Under the pieces are notes generated by a model. The model did not search any database. It was not told the origin of the DNA and saw nothing but the letters and a program-made list of their open reading frames with translations. This document shows positions 16,159 to 24,856 of a stretch of DNA of 64,000 nucleotides, one piece after another. The position numbers and the translations under genes are program-made. Source of the DNA: Nocardioides sp. NBC_00368 (GTDB taxonomy: Bacteria; Actinomycetota; Actinomycetes; Propionibacteriales; Nocardioidaceae). Position 1 is the stretch's first letter, and the number at the start of each line of letters is the position of its first letter. The stretch is from NCBI RefSeq assembly GCF_036090055.1, contig NZ_CP107970.1:1180501-1244500 (forward strand), given 5' to 3'.

Positions 16159-17658
16159 ATGGACGACTCTCGTGACGGCGCTCCTCTCCGGCTGGGTAGT
16201 GCCCAGGGCCGCTGGGTGCTGGCGACCACGGTGCTCGGCTCCGGCCTGGCGATGCTCGACTCGACCGTCGTCAACGTGGCCCTCGGCCGGATCGGGGAGG
16301 ATCTCGACGCGGGTTTCTCGGGTCTGCAGTGGACGGTGAACGCCTACACGCTGAGTCTGGCGGCGCTGATCCTCCTCGGTGGCTCGCTCGGTGACCGCTT
16401 CGGCCGGCGCCGGGTGTTCCTCGTCGGCGTGGTGTGGTTCGCGGCCGCGTCGCTGCTGTGCGGGCTGGCGCCCGACATCGATCTGCTGATCGCGGCGCGC
16501 GGGCTGCAGGGGGTCGGCGGCGCCCTGCTGACACCGGGGAGCCTGGCGATCATCGCCGCCTCGTTCCATGCCGAGGACCGGTCTGCCGCCGTAGGCGCCT
16601 GGTCGGGTCTCAGCGGCATCGCAGCGGCGATCGGTCCGCTCGTCGGCGGCTGGCTGGTCGAGGTCGACTGGCGGCTGGTCTTCCTCATCAACGTGCCGGT
16701 CGCGGTGCTCATCGTGATCGTCGCCATCCGCCACGTACCGGAGAGCCGTGACCCGGATGCCGGTGGCCGGCTCGACCTGGCCGGGACGGTTCTTGCCGCG
16801 GCCGGGCTGGGAGCGCTCACGTTCGGGCTGACCCGGGCGGGCGAGGTCGGGTTCGCCGGGACCGTGGCGGCGACCGCCGCGGTCGGGATCGCCTGCCTGG
16901 TGGCCTTCGTGGTCGTCGAGGCCCGCTCGACCCATCCGCTGGTCCCGCTCGAGCTGTTCCGCAACGCCCAGTTCAGCGCGGCCAACGCGGTCACGCTCCT
17001 CGTCTACGCGGCGCTCGGCGTGATCTTCGTGCTGCTCGTCCTGCAGCTCCAGGTCGTCAGCGGCTGGTCGCCGCTCGCCGCGGGATCCGCACTGCTCCCC
17101 GTCACGGTGGTGATGCTGCTCTTCTCCTCGCGCGCGGGCGCCCTGGCGCAGCGCGTCGGCCCGCGCCTGCCGATGACCGTCGGGCCGGTGCTCGCAGCGG
17201 GTGGGGTCCTCTGGATGGGGAGGATCGGCCCGGAGGCGTCGTACGTCGCGGACGTGCTCGCACCCGTCCTGCTCTTCGCCACCGGGCTCACGCTGCTGGT
17301 CGCGCCGCTGACCGCCACCGTGCTCGACGCGGCCGACGACCGGCACGCCGGTATCGCCTCGGGCGTCAACAACGCGGTCGCCAGGACCGCCGGGCTGCTG
17401 GCCGTGGCCGTGGTCCCGGCCGCGGTCGGGATCGCCGGCGACGACTACACGAACCCGAGCGCCTTCGACGACGGGTACGGGATGGCGATGATCCTCAACG
17501 CCGGCCTGCTGCTCCTCGGCGCGGTGCTCGCGGCGGTGTTCGTGCGACGACCGCTCGCGGCCGAAGCGGAGCCCGACGAGCACCGCGTGCACATCGAGAC
17601 GTGCGCGCACTGCGGCGTCACCGGGACGCAGCTCCACCCCGCCGACCACGACCACTGA
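16159..17658 (+). CDS. DHA2-type MFS transporter with Cys/His-rich tail
   Basis: 499-residue, 14-helix type MFS pump. AMLDSTVVNVALGRIGEDL lies in helix 1, GGSLGDRFGRRRVFLVG is motif A, and GLQGVGGALLTPGSLAIIAA is the motif C region. After the last helix the tail carries ETCAHCGVTG and then HPADHDH at the extreme C-terminus, giving two Cys and several His in 25 residues. This is unusual for the family and could bind metal. ATG 16159 was chosen; the GGAGGAGGGG at about 16122 is too far upstream to serve it. The substrate is unknown. Confidence 0.9.
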   Translation: MDDSRDGAPLRLGSAQGRWVLATTVLGSGLAMLDSTVVNVALGRIGEDLDAGFSGLQWTVNAYTLSLAALILLGGSLGDRFGRRRVFLVGVVWFAAASLLCGLAPDIDLLIAARGLQGVGGALLTPGSLAIIAASFHAEDRSAAVGAWSGLSGIAAAIGPLVGGWLVEVDWRLVFLINVPVAVLIVIVAIRHVPESRDPDAGGRLDLAGTVLAAAGLGALTFGLTRAGEVGFAGTVAATAAVGIACLVAFVVVEARSTHPLVPLELFRNAQFSAANAVTLLVYAALGVIFVLLVLQLQVVSGWSPLAAGSALLPVTVVMLLFSSRAGALAQRVGPRLPMTVGPVLAAGGVLWMGRIGPEASYVADVLAPVLLFATGLTLLVAPLTATVLDAADDRHAGIASGVNNAVARTAGLLAVAVVPAAVGIAGDDYTNPSAFDDGYGMAMILNAGLLLLGAVLAAVFVRRPLAAEAEPDEHRVHIETCAHCGVTGTQLHPADHDH

Positions 17659-17720
17659 GAGCGGCCGAACGGACCCCGAGCGAGGGCATGACCTGAGCGA
17701 CATCCGGTTACCGGGCTTCC

Positions 17721-19283
17721 GTGGATTCTCCGTGGTGGCGTGAGGCCGTGACGTACCAGATATATCCGCGCTCGTTCGCAGATGCGGACGGGGACGGCAC
17801 CGGCGACCTCGCGGGTATCACCTCGCGGCTGGACCATCTGGCGGGCCTCGGTGTGGACGCGATCTGGCTCTCGCCGTTCTATCCCTCGCCGCAGATCGAC
17901 TACGGCTACGACGTCACCGACGCCCGCGGGGTGGACCCGCTCTTCGGGTCGCTCTCCGACGCCGAGGACCTGCTCACCAAGGCGCACGAGGTGGGCCTGA
18001 AGGTGATCATCGACCTGATCCCCAACCACACCTCCTCGGACCACCCGTGGTTCGGCGAGGCACTCTCGGCGGGACCCGGGTCTCCGGAGCGCGATCGCTA
18101 CATCTTCCGCGACGGTCGAGGAGACGGCGGCGAGGAGCCGCCGACCAACTGGCAGTCGGTCTTCGGCGGGTCGGCATGGACCCGCGTCGAGGACGGACAG
18201 TGGTACCTCCACATGTTCGCCGAGGAGGAACCCGACCTGAACTGGCGCCATCCCGAGGTGGCCGAGGAGTTCCGCTCCGTGCTGCGGTGGTGGCTGGACC
18301 GTGGTGTCGACGGGTTCCGCGTCGACGTCGCCCACGGCCTGGTCAAGGCGCTGCGCGACCAGCAGGTCCCCGAAGGGATGTCCCCGAACTCCGACCCGGC
18401 GGTGATGTACGACAGCGGGATCGAGGACGACCCGATGTGGGACCACCCGGACGTCCACGGGGTCTACCGCGACTGGCACGACCTCATCTCGTCCTACCCC
18501 GGGGAGCGGATGCTGATCGCCGAGGCGTGGACCCAGGGTCCGGCGAACCTGCGGGGCTACCTGCGCACCGACGAGTTCGAGCAGGCGTTCAACTTCCAGT
18601 GGCTGCAGGCGCACTGGTCGGCGCGCGAGTTCATGGACGCGATCATGTCCACGCTAGAGGCGCTGAGTCCCTCCCGTGCCTGGCCGACGTGGGTGCTCTC
18701 CAACCACGACGCGGTGCGACACCGGACCCGCTACGGCGACGGCGCCCAGGCCCTCGCGCGCGCCCGCGCGGCGACCCTGACGATGCTGGCCCTGCCCGGG
18801 TCGGCGTACCTCTACCAGGGCGAGGAGCTCGGGCTGCCACACGTGGAGCTTCCCCCGGAGCACCAGCAGGATCCCTGGGCCGCGGGTGGGAACGGCCGTG
18901 ACGGCTGCCGGGTGCCGCTGCCGTGGAGCGGTGATGCTCCGCCCTTCGGATTCGGTCCCGGTGACGGACAGCCCTGGCTGCCGCAGCCGGTCCAGTGGGC
19001 TGAGCTGACCGTGGCCGCGCAGACCGGCCGACCCGGGTCGACCCTGGAGTTCTACCGGTCGGCGCTCGCGGCCCGCCGCCGCTACGCCCGGGGGAGCGAG
19101 GTGAGCTTCCTCGACCTGCCCGACGACGTCATCGGGTTCCGGCGCGGCCGGCTGACCGCCGTCATCAACTGCGGTGCGGTGCCCACGCCGCTGCCTCCTG
19201 GCGAGGTCGTCATCTGCAGCGGCGAGCCGGTCGGCGCCGAGCTGCCGCCGGACACCGCGGTCTGGTTGCTCGGCGACGACTGA
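17721..19283 (+). CDS. GH13 alpha-glucosidase
   Basis: 520 residues, glycoside hydrolase family 13, of the oligo-1,6-glucosidase/alpha-glucosidase kind. It opens with WWREAVTYQIYPRSFADADG. Region I is DLIPNHTSSDHPWF. The nucleophile Asp is in DGFRVDVAHG, the acid/base Glu in LIAEAWTQG, and the stabilising Asp in LSNHDAVRHR. It starts with GTG 17721. No signal peptide is present, so it acts on imported oligosaccharides in the cytoplasm. It converges with a second GH13 gene seven bases away. No sugar transporter is seen nearby. Confidence 0.93.
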   Translation: MDSPWWREAVTYQIYPRSFADADGDGTGDLAGITSRLDHLAGLGVDAIWLSPFYPSPQIDYGYDVTDARGVDPLFGSLSDAEDLLTKAHEVGLKVIIDLIPNHTSSDHPWFGEALSAGPGSPERDRYIFRDGRGDGGEEPPTNWQSVFGGSAWTRVEDGQWYLHMFAEEEPDLNWRHPEVAEEFRSVLRWWLDRGVDGFRVDVAHGLVKALRDQQVPEGMSPNSDPAVMYDSGIEDDPMWDHPDVHGVYRDWHDLISSYPGERMLIAEAWTQGPANLRGYLRTDEFEQAFNFQWLQAHWSAREFMDAIMSTLEALSPSRAWPTWVLSNHDAVRHRTRYGDGAQALARARAATLTMLALPGSAYLYQGEELGLPHVELPPEHQQDPWAAGGNGRDGCRVPLPWSGDAPPFGFGPGDGQPWLPQPVQWAELTVAAQTGRPGSTLEFYRSALAARRRYARGSEVSFLDLPDDVIGFRRGRLTAVINCGAVPTPLPPGEVVICSGEPVGAELPPDTAVWLLGDD

Positions 19284-19290
19284 GCCCGGC

Positions 19291-20958
19291 TCAGCGGCGG
19301 TAGACCCGCGACTCCCACGGTGCCATCACCGGACCGTGGCCGGTCCCGAGCACGAGCTCGCCCCGGCACTCGTCGGCGAGCTCGCCCAGATCGGCCTCGT
19401 CGCCGCTGAAGTTGGCGAGCACCGTCACCTGCCCGCTCTCGTGGCGACGGCGGAAGGCGAAGAGCTGCGGATGGCTCTCGGTCAGCAGGCTGAAGTCGCC
19501 GTCGACCACGGCGGGGTCCTCGTGCCGCAGCTGGATCAGCCGGCGATAGTGCGAGAGCACCGAGTCCGGGTCCTCGCGCTGTGCGGCGACGTTGATCTCG
19601 GTGTGGTTCGGGTTGACGGCGAGCCAGGGCTTCCCGGTGGTGAACCCGGCGCCGGGAGAGTCGTCCCACTGCATCGGCGTACGTCCGTTGTCGCGAGACA
19701 TCGCCCGCAGTGAGCGCATCACGTCCTCGTGCTCCAGGCCGGCGGCGATCGCCTCGTGGTAGTAGTTCACCGCTTCCACGTCGTCGAACTCGTCGATGGA
19801 GGCGAACGGGTAGTTCGTCATACCGATCTCGTCGCCCTGGTAGACGAACGGGGTGCCCCGCTGCAGGTGCAGCACGGTCGCGAGCAGCTTGGCCGACTCG
19901 GTGTGCCAGCGGCCGTCGTCGCCGTACCGTGACACCACGCGCGGCTGGTCGTGGTTGTCCCAGTAGAGACTGTTCCAGCCCACGTCGGCCAAGCCGGTCT
20001 GCCAGGCCGCGAGCCGGTCGCGGAGGCGACCGAGGTCGAAGGGGCGTACGTCCCATTTGAAGGTGCCGTGGTCGATCTCGACGTGCTCGTAGTGCAGGAC
20101 CATGTCGAGCTCACGGCGTGCCGGATCGGTGTACTTGCGGCCTTCCTCGACGGTCGTCTCGCCGGTCTCCCCGACGAGCAGCAGATCGCGGTCGTAGTGG
20201 TCGAAGACCTCCCGGTGCATCTCGGCGAGGAACTCGTGGACGCGCGGCCCGTCGATCACCGACCTGCGCATGTTGCCGTAGCGCTGCCCCGGCAGCACCG
20301 GCGCCTCCGGCAGCTCGGGGTCCTTGGAGATCAGGTTCACCACGTCCATCCGGAAGCCGTCGACCCCTCGGTCGAGCCACCAACGCATGACCTCGTACAC
20401 CGCCTGCCTGACCTCGGGGTTCTCCCAGTTCAGATCCGGCTGCTTCCTGGTGAACAGGTGGAGGTAGGAGGCGGCCCTGCCCTCGCTGTAGGTCCAGGCC
20501 GGCCCGGAGAAGAACGAGCCCCAGTTGTTGGGCTCCTCGCGCCACCAGTACCAGTCACGCTTCGGGCTCTCCGGGCTCATGGTCGAGTCCACGAACCAGG
20601 GATGCTCGTCGGAGGTGTGGTTCGCGACGAGATCCATCACCAGCTTCATCCCGCGCTCATGGAGCTCGGCGATCAGCGCGTCCAGCTCCGCGAGCGTTCC
20701 GTACGTCGGGTCGACATCGTGATAGTCGCTGACGTCGTAGCCGTTGTCGGCCATCGGCGAGGGGTAGACCGGCGAGATCCACAGCACGTCGACCCCGAGG
20801 CACTCGAGGTGGTCGAGCCGCTCCCGGATCCCACGCAGGTCGCCCACGCCGTCACCGTTCCCGTCGGCGAAGCTGCGCGGGTAGACCTGGTAGACGACGG
20901 CGGAACGCCACCACCCCGGCCCGGTGCGACCAGCGGGTTCGGTGAGGTTCGAAGGCAT
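19291..20958 (-). CDS. GH13 alpha-glucosidase (oligo-1,6-glucosidase-like)
   Basis: 555 residues, cytoplasmic GH13 enzyme, paralogous to its neighbour. It has WWRSAVVYQVYPRSFADGNG, DLVANHTSDEHPWF, nucleophile Asp in DGFRMDVVNLISK, Glu in LLVGETGETT and Asp in WDNHDQPRVVSR. The MDVVNLISK sequence is typical of alpha-1,4/1,6-glucosidases. A much longer in-frame reading exists upstream, but AGGAGG eight bases before ATG 20958 and the family's normal length fix the start. It probably splits glucose from malto- or isomalto-oligosaccharides. Confidence 0.94.
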   Translation of the reverse strand: MPSNLTEPAGRTGPGWWRSAVVYQVYPRSFADGNGDGVGDLRGIRERLDHLECLGVDVLWISPVYPSPMADNGYDVSDYHDVDPTYGTLAELDALIAELHERGMKLVMDLVANHTSDEHPWFVDSTMSPESPKRDWYWWREEPNNWGSFFSGPAWTYSEGRAASYLHLFTRKQPDLNWENPEVRQAVYEVMRWWLDRGVDGFRMDVVNLISKDPELPEAPVLPGQRYGNMRRSVIDGPRVHEFLAEMHREVFDHYDRDLLLVGETGETTVEEGRKYTDPARRELDMVLHYEHVEIDHGTFKWDVRPFDLGRLRDRLAAWQTGLADVGWNSLYWDNHDQPRVVSRYGDDGRWHTESAKLLATVLHLQRGTPFVYQGDEIGMTNYPFASIDEFDDVEAVNYYHEAIAAGLEHEDVMRSLRAMSRDNGRTPMQWDDSPGAGFTTGKPWLAVNPNHTEINVAAQREDPDSVLSHYRRLIQLRHEDPAVVDGDFSLLTESHPQLFAFRRRHESGQVTVLANFSGDEADLGELADECRGELVLGTGHGPVMAPWESRVYRR

Positions 20959-21014
20959 CCTGGTTTCCTCCTGATGAGGGGACAACGGTCCCTGCGAGCG
21001 GTAACCGGGTCGGG

Positions 21015-21048
21015 CGCCGCGCATACACGCCGCGCATACGCGCCGCGC
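21015..21048. repeat. 13-bp tandem direct repeat in promoter region
   Basis: CGCCGCGCATAC occurs at 21015-21026 and again at 21028-21039, and CGCCGCGC a third time at 21041-21048, at an exact 13-bp step. It lies between the glucosidase start (20958) and the OsmC start (21073). It may be a regulator array or a slippage product. Confidence 0.6.
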
Positions 21049-21072
21049 TCGGGCGGCGGCTAGCGTGTGCGC

Positions 21073-21552
21073 ATGGCACTGACGCACGACTACACGGTCT
21101 CGGTGGAGTGGACGGGCAACCGTGGCACCGGGACGAGCGGCTACCGCGACTACGCCCGCGACCACGTCGTACGCATCGACGGGCTGCCCGACATCCTCGG
21201 CTCCGCCGATCCGACGTTCCGTGGCGACGCGAGCCGGCACAACCCCGAGCAGCTGCTGCTGGCCTCTCTGGCGCAGTGCCACATGCTCTCCTACCTGCAC
21301 CAGGCGGTGAAGGTCGGTGTGGTCGTCCTCGACTACCACGACGCCGCCACCGCGACCATGGAGACGCAGGGGAGCGGCGGCCGCTTCACCCGCGCCGTGC
21401 TCCACCCCGTCGTCACCGTCGCCGACGAGTCCATGATCGAGGCCGCCACCGCCGCGCATCACCAGGCCCACCTGGACTGCTTCATCGCGAGCAGCGTGAA
21501 CTTCCCGGTCGAGACCGAGCCCACCGTCATCGTCGGGGGACTGAATCGGTAG
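21073..21552 (+). CDS. OsmC family peroxiredoxin-like protein
   Basis: 159 residues of the OsmC/Ohr superfamily. These are thiol peroxidases that reduce organic hydroperoxides. The two catalytic-type cysteines are in LASLAQCHMLSYLHQA and HLDCFIASSVN, and the substrate Glu/Arg side is in RHNPEQLLL. It starts at ATG 21073 (GTG 21067 is possible). It is monocistronic, followed within 2 bases by the first copy of the G/C-rich box that belongs to the next gene's promoter. Confidence 0.9.
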   Translation: MALTHDYTVSVEWTGNRGTGTSGYRDYARDHVVRIDGLPDILGSADPTFRGDASRHNPEQLLLASLAQCHMLSYLHQAVKVGVVVLDYHDAATATMETQGSGGRFTRAVLHPVVTVADESMIEAATAAHHQAHLDCFIASSVNFPVETEPTVIVGGLNR

Positions 21553-21553
21553 C

Positions 21554-21570
21554 CCCCTCTTCCGGGGGTA
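21554..21570 (+). promoter_or_regulatory. Catabolic-region box, copy A
   Basis: CCCCTCTTCCGGGGGTA, followed 21 nt later by GAAGAT (21592-21597) as a -10. The next start codon (21604) falls exactly where transcription should begin, so the mRNA is probably leaderless. The same arrangement occurs at 28890-28906 (spacing 21), 26520-26536 (spacing 22) and 27915-27931 (spacing 21). Confidence 0.7.
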
Positions 21571-21603
21571 GGGCGGGCGCGGACTCGCCACGAAGATGCC
21601 GTC

Positions 21604-23310
21604 ATGACGAGTACGACGACTTCGACGGATGCCCTGCTTGCCGCCCGGGATGCGCTGATCGCCCAGCGTGTCGACTACACCGCGGCGGTCGACACCTTCC
21701 GCTGGCCCGACGTCGGCGAGACCTTCAACTTCGCCCACGACTGGTTCGACCCGATGGCCCGGGGCAACGACGCGCCGGGGCTGATCATCGCGGAGCCGGA
21801 CGGGTCACGTGCTGCGTACTCCTTCGACGAGCTGGCGCGTCGCTCGGACGCGGTGGCTCGCTACCTGCGGCGGCTCGGGGTCGGGCGCGGCGACAGCGTG
21901 GTCGTCATGCTCGGCAACCAGGTCGAGCTGTGGGAGACGATGCTGGCGGCGATGAAGCTCGGTGCGGTGCTGATGCCGACGACGACCGCGGTGGGCACCG
22001 CCGAGCTGGTGGATCGGCTCGCCCGGGGCCGGGCGAAGGCGGTGGTATGCAACGCCGATGACACCGGCAAGTTCGACGGCGTCCCCGGCGACTACGTCCG
22101 GATCAGCGTAGGGGAGCAGGAGGGCTGGCACGGGTACGCCGCGGCCGCCGCGGAGAGCCAGGAGCCGCTCGAGCATCCCGGCAACGCCACGAGCGACGCG
22201 CTGCTGCTCTACTTCACCAGCGGCACCACGAGCCGGCCGAAGCTGGTCGAGCACACGCACTACACCTACCCGGTCGGACACCTGTCGACCATGTACTGGC
22301 TCGGTCTGCGCCCCGGCGACGTGCACATGAACATCTCCAGCCCCGGCTGGGCCAAGCACGCCTGGTCGAACTTCTTCGCGCCGTGGCTCGCGGGAGCGAC
22401 GGTCTTCGTGCTCAACTACGCGCGCTTCGAGGCGGCCACGCTGCTGCAGCGGATCCGGGAGGAGCACGTCACCAGCATGTGCGCCCCGCCGACGGTGTGG
22501 CGGATGCTGATCCAGGCCGACCTCAGCGGTGGCTGCGGCTCGCTGCGCGAGGCGATCAGCGCGGGGGAGCCGCTCAATCCCGAGGTGATCAGCCAAGTAC
22601 GCCAGGCCTGGGGACTGACCATCCGCGACGGCTTCGGGCAGACCGAGATGACCGCGACGGTCGCCAACAGCCCGGGCCAGCCGGTCCGGCCGGGCTCGAT
22701 GGGACGCCCGCTTCCTGGCGTACCCGTCGTGCTGGTCGACCCGATCGAGGGCACCGTGATCGAGGGGCCGGGGGAGGGAGAGCTGTGCCTCGACCTCTCC
22801 GCGCGCCCGGCCACCCTGATGACCGCCTACCGCGACGACGAGAAGCGCACCGCCGATGCGATGCGCGGCGGCTTCTTCCACACCGGCGACGTCGCCAGCC
22901 GCGACGCGGACGGCTACATCACCTACGTCGGTCGCATCGACGACGTCTTCAAGGCCTCCGACTACAAGGTCTCGCCGTTCGAGCTGGAGTCGGTTCTGAT
23001 CGAGCACCCCGCGGTGGCCGAGGCCGCGGTCGTCCCCGCCCCGGACCCGGTGCGGCTCGCTGTGCCCAAGGCGTACGTCTCCCTCACCGCCGGCAACGAG
23101 CCGACGGCAGAGACGGCCCGGGCCATCCTCGAGTTCGCTCGCGACCACCTGCCGCCCTACCTGCGGGTGCGTCGCCTGGAGTTCTACGACCTCCCGAAGA
23201 CGATCTCGGGCAAGATCCGCCGCGTCGAGCTCCGGGTGCGTGAGCAGGACGTGGTCGACGAGCGGCCGCCGGGTGAGCACCGCTACGAGGACTTCTTCCC
23301 GCGCAGCTAG
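21604..23310 (+). CDS. Acyl-CoA synthetase (AMP-binding, acetyl/medium-chain type)
   Basis: 568 residues, ANL superfamily ligase that makes an acyl-AMP and then an acyl-CoA. The P-loop is LLYFTSGTTSRPKLVEH; the core A8-type region is FFHTGDVASRDADGYITYVG followed by RIDDVFKASDYKVSP. The catalytic Lys is in LPKTISGKIRR. The N-terminus (TFNFAHDWFD) resembles acetyl/propionyl/medium-chain ligases (ACSM-like). The substrate is not deducible. No Shine-Dalgarno precedes ATG 21604; promoter box A does. It is probably co-regulated with the ligase at 24857 and the LuxR/AraC genes. Confidence 0.92.
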   Translation: MTSTTTSTDALLAARDALIAQRVDYTAAVDTFRWPDVGETFNFAHDWFDPMARGNDAPGLIIAEPDGSRAAYSFDELARRSDAVARYLRRLGVGRGDSVVVMLGNQVELWETMLAAMKLGAVLMPTTTAVGTAELVDRLARGRAKAVVCNADDTGKFDGVPGDYVRISVGEQEGWHGYAAAAAESQEPLEHPGNATSDALLLYFTSGTTSRPKLVEHTHYTYPVGHLSTMYWLGLRPGDVHMNISSPGWAKHAWSNFFAPWLAGATVFVLNYARFEAATLLQRIREEHVTSMCAPPTVWRMLIQADLSGGCGSLREAISAGEPLNPEVISQVRQAWGLTIRDGFGQTEMTATVANSPGQPVRPGSMGRPLPGVPVVLVDPIEGTVIEGPGEGELCLDLSARPATLMTAYRDDEKRTADAMRGGFFHTGDVASRDADGYITYVGRIDDVFKASDYKVSPFELESVLIEHPAVAEAAVVPAPDPVRLAVPKAYVSLTAGNEPTAETARAILEFARDHLPPYLRVRRLEFYDLPKTISGKIRRVELRVREQDVVDERPPGEHRYEDFFPRS

Positions 23311-23437
23311 CGCTGGGGCCGCCGGACGAATCCGACCGAGATCTCGGGATCAAGGCCACGGAACCGAGGGCGGAGGGCACCCTGGCCCGGGACCAGCGAC
23401 CTTGTGGCCACCGTCGTGGCGGCGAAACGATCGAGGG

Positions 23438-24112
23438 ATGACGGAAGAAGCAGCCGGTTTGCACCGGTCGGGGTGGCCGAGGAGCGACGTGGTCGTCCTG
23501 CTGGACCTCGGTGCGAAGGTGCTGCTCCTGCTGTTCCTCGTGCGTGTCGGCGTCGACCCGACCTGGGGCAACCTGGAGGGGAAGGCCCCGGTCGCCCGGG
23601 CCCTCCTCTATCCGCTGCCTGCGTTCGTCATACCGCTCATCTGGCTGGTGCGCCGCCCAGAGGCCCCCTTCCCCTGGGCGGCCGACCTGCTCATCTCGTC
23701 GGCCTGCTTCAACGACATCCTCGGCAACCGTCTGGATCTCTACGACACCGTCGTGTGGTTCGACGACCTCAGCCACTTCGCCGCGACGGCGCAGTTCAGT
23801 GCCGCGGCTGTCCTGCTCACCCTGCGGCGTGGCACCTTTCGACAGGCGCTCGAGCGTGCCGTGTCCGTGGGGATGACGATCGCGCTGGGCTGGGAGGTGT
23901 TCGAGTACCTCTCGTTCGTCACCAGATCCGCCGAGCACACCGGGGCCTACCGCGACACCATCGGCGATCTGACGCTCGGGTGGCTCGGCACGGTCGCCGC
24001 GGCCGCAGCCGTCGCGGCGTACTGGCACCTCACCTCACCCCCGGGGACGCGCCCCGGCCCGCTGCCAGGAGACGACACCGTCACGGACGCACGGTCAGGC
24101 ACTGGGTACTGA
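23438..24112 (+). CDS. Membrane protein, DUF2238/YjdF-like
   Basis: 224 residues with about six hydrophobic segments. The stretch NDILGNRLDLYDTVVWFDDL followed by SHF, and later GWEVFEYLSF, match the Asp/His pattern of DUF2238 (YjdF-like) integral membrane proteins of unknown function. ATG 23438 is chosen; the frame continues upstream without stops but lacks the family pattern there. The last 32 bases overlap the 3' end of the thioesterase gene on the other strand. The 127 bases before it show no recognised box. Confidence 0.7.
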   Translation: MTEEAAGLHRSGWPRSDVVVLLDLGAKVLLLLFLVRVGVDPTWGNLEGKAPVARALLYPLPAFVIPLIWLVRRPEAPFPWAADLLISSACFNDILGNRLDLYDTVVWFDDLSHFAATAQFSAAAVLLTLRRGTFRQALERAVSVGMTIALGWEVFEYLSFVTRSAEHTGAYRDTIGDLTLGWLGTVAAAAAVAAYWHLTSPPGTRPGPLPGDDTVTDARSGTGY

Positions 24113-24848
24113 CGCCGAAGGCGCCGCGCTCGTCATGGAGCACGCTGGTGGTCACGCCGGCACCGCCGGGACCGAAGGAGACGGTCGTGTCGAGCCCCAG
24201 CCAGCCGTCGACCGGGGCACGGAACAGGTGCGCGGTCAGGTCGAGGTTGGGGAAGCTGACGTCCTTCGGGTCGACCCGGACGGCGACACCGTTGGTGATG
24301 TCGAGCAGCCCGGCGACCTGCGCGAGCCGGCTTACCTCCTCGTCGGCGACGAGCGGATGAGGCGTACGCACCCAGGACTGCGCCCGCCCCGGGCCGAGGT
24401 CGTGACGGCGCACCTCGACGGAGGCGATGAAGCCTCCGTCCCACAGCGAGGTCATGTCCCAGGCCGGCACTGTGTCCGGTGGGGGCATGGTCACGTGATG
24501 GGTGCCCGAGAGATCGCCGGTCGGGTAGCCGGCGGTCAGCCAGGTGCGGAGCAGCACGACCGGCCGGCCGCCGTGGCAGGCGCGCGCCTCGACGAGCTCG
24601 ATCGTGCGGCCGGCCCGGAGCACGGCGACCTCGACGTCGACCGGCTCGAGCGGGATCGTGCCGAGGATGTCGTAGCTGATCCGAGAGATCTGGACTCCGT
24701 CGTCGCGGCGGGCGTCGCGGTCCCGTTCAACCTCGTGCGCGAGCACGCCGAGCAGGGTGGCGATGTGCTGGGTGTCCAGGTCCCAGGCGCCGCCGACGTG
24801 CTCGGTCGGGGTGAGCGTGCGTGGGCCGGTGCGGTGCCAATAGGCCAT
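24081..24848 (-). CDS. Acyl-CoA thioesterase (TesB-like hotdog)
   Basis: 255 residues with a double hotdog layout as in TesB-like thioesterases. The first half has HVGGAWDLDTQHIATLLGVL and the Asp-containing ISYDILGTIPLEPVDVEVAV. The second half has LDITNGVAVRVDP and DLTAHLFRAPVDGWLGLDTT. It hydrolyses acyl-CoA to free acid and CoA. The start ATG 24848 is eight bases after the ligase stop, so ligase and thioesterase are one operon. The pair may set an acyl-CoA pool or recycle CoA during growth on an unusual acid. Confidence 0.85.
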   Translation of the reverse strand: MAYWHRTGPRTLTPTEHVGGAWDLDTQHIATLLGVLAHEVERDRDARRDDGVQISRISYDILGTIPLEPVDVEVAVLRAGRTIELVEARACHGGRPVVLLRTWLTAGYPTGDLSGTHHVTMPPPDTVPAWDMTSLWDGGFIASVEVRRHDLGPGRAQSWVRTPHPLVADEEVSRLAQVAGLLDITNGVAVRVDPKDVSFPNLDLTAHLFRAPVDGWLGLDTTVSFGPGGAGVTTSVLHDERGAFGVSTQCLTVRP

Positions 24849-24856
24849 GCGGCGGC

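Noticed and set aside
20959..21738. A 260-residue N-terminal extension of the second GH13 enzyme
   Set aside because: It runs through the OsmC gene on the other strand. AGGAGG before ATG 20958 and normal GH13 length fix the shorter start.
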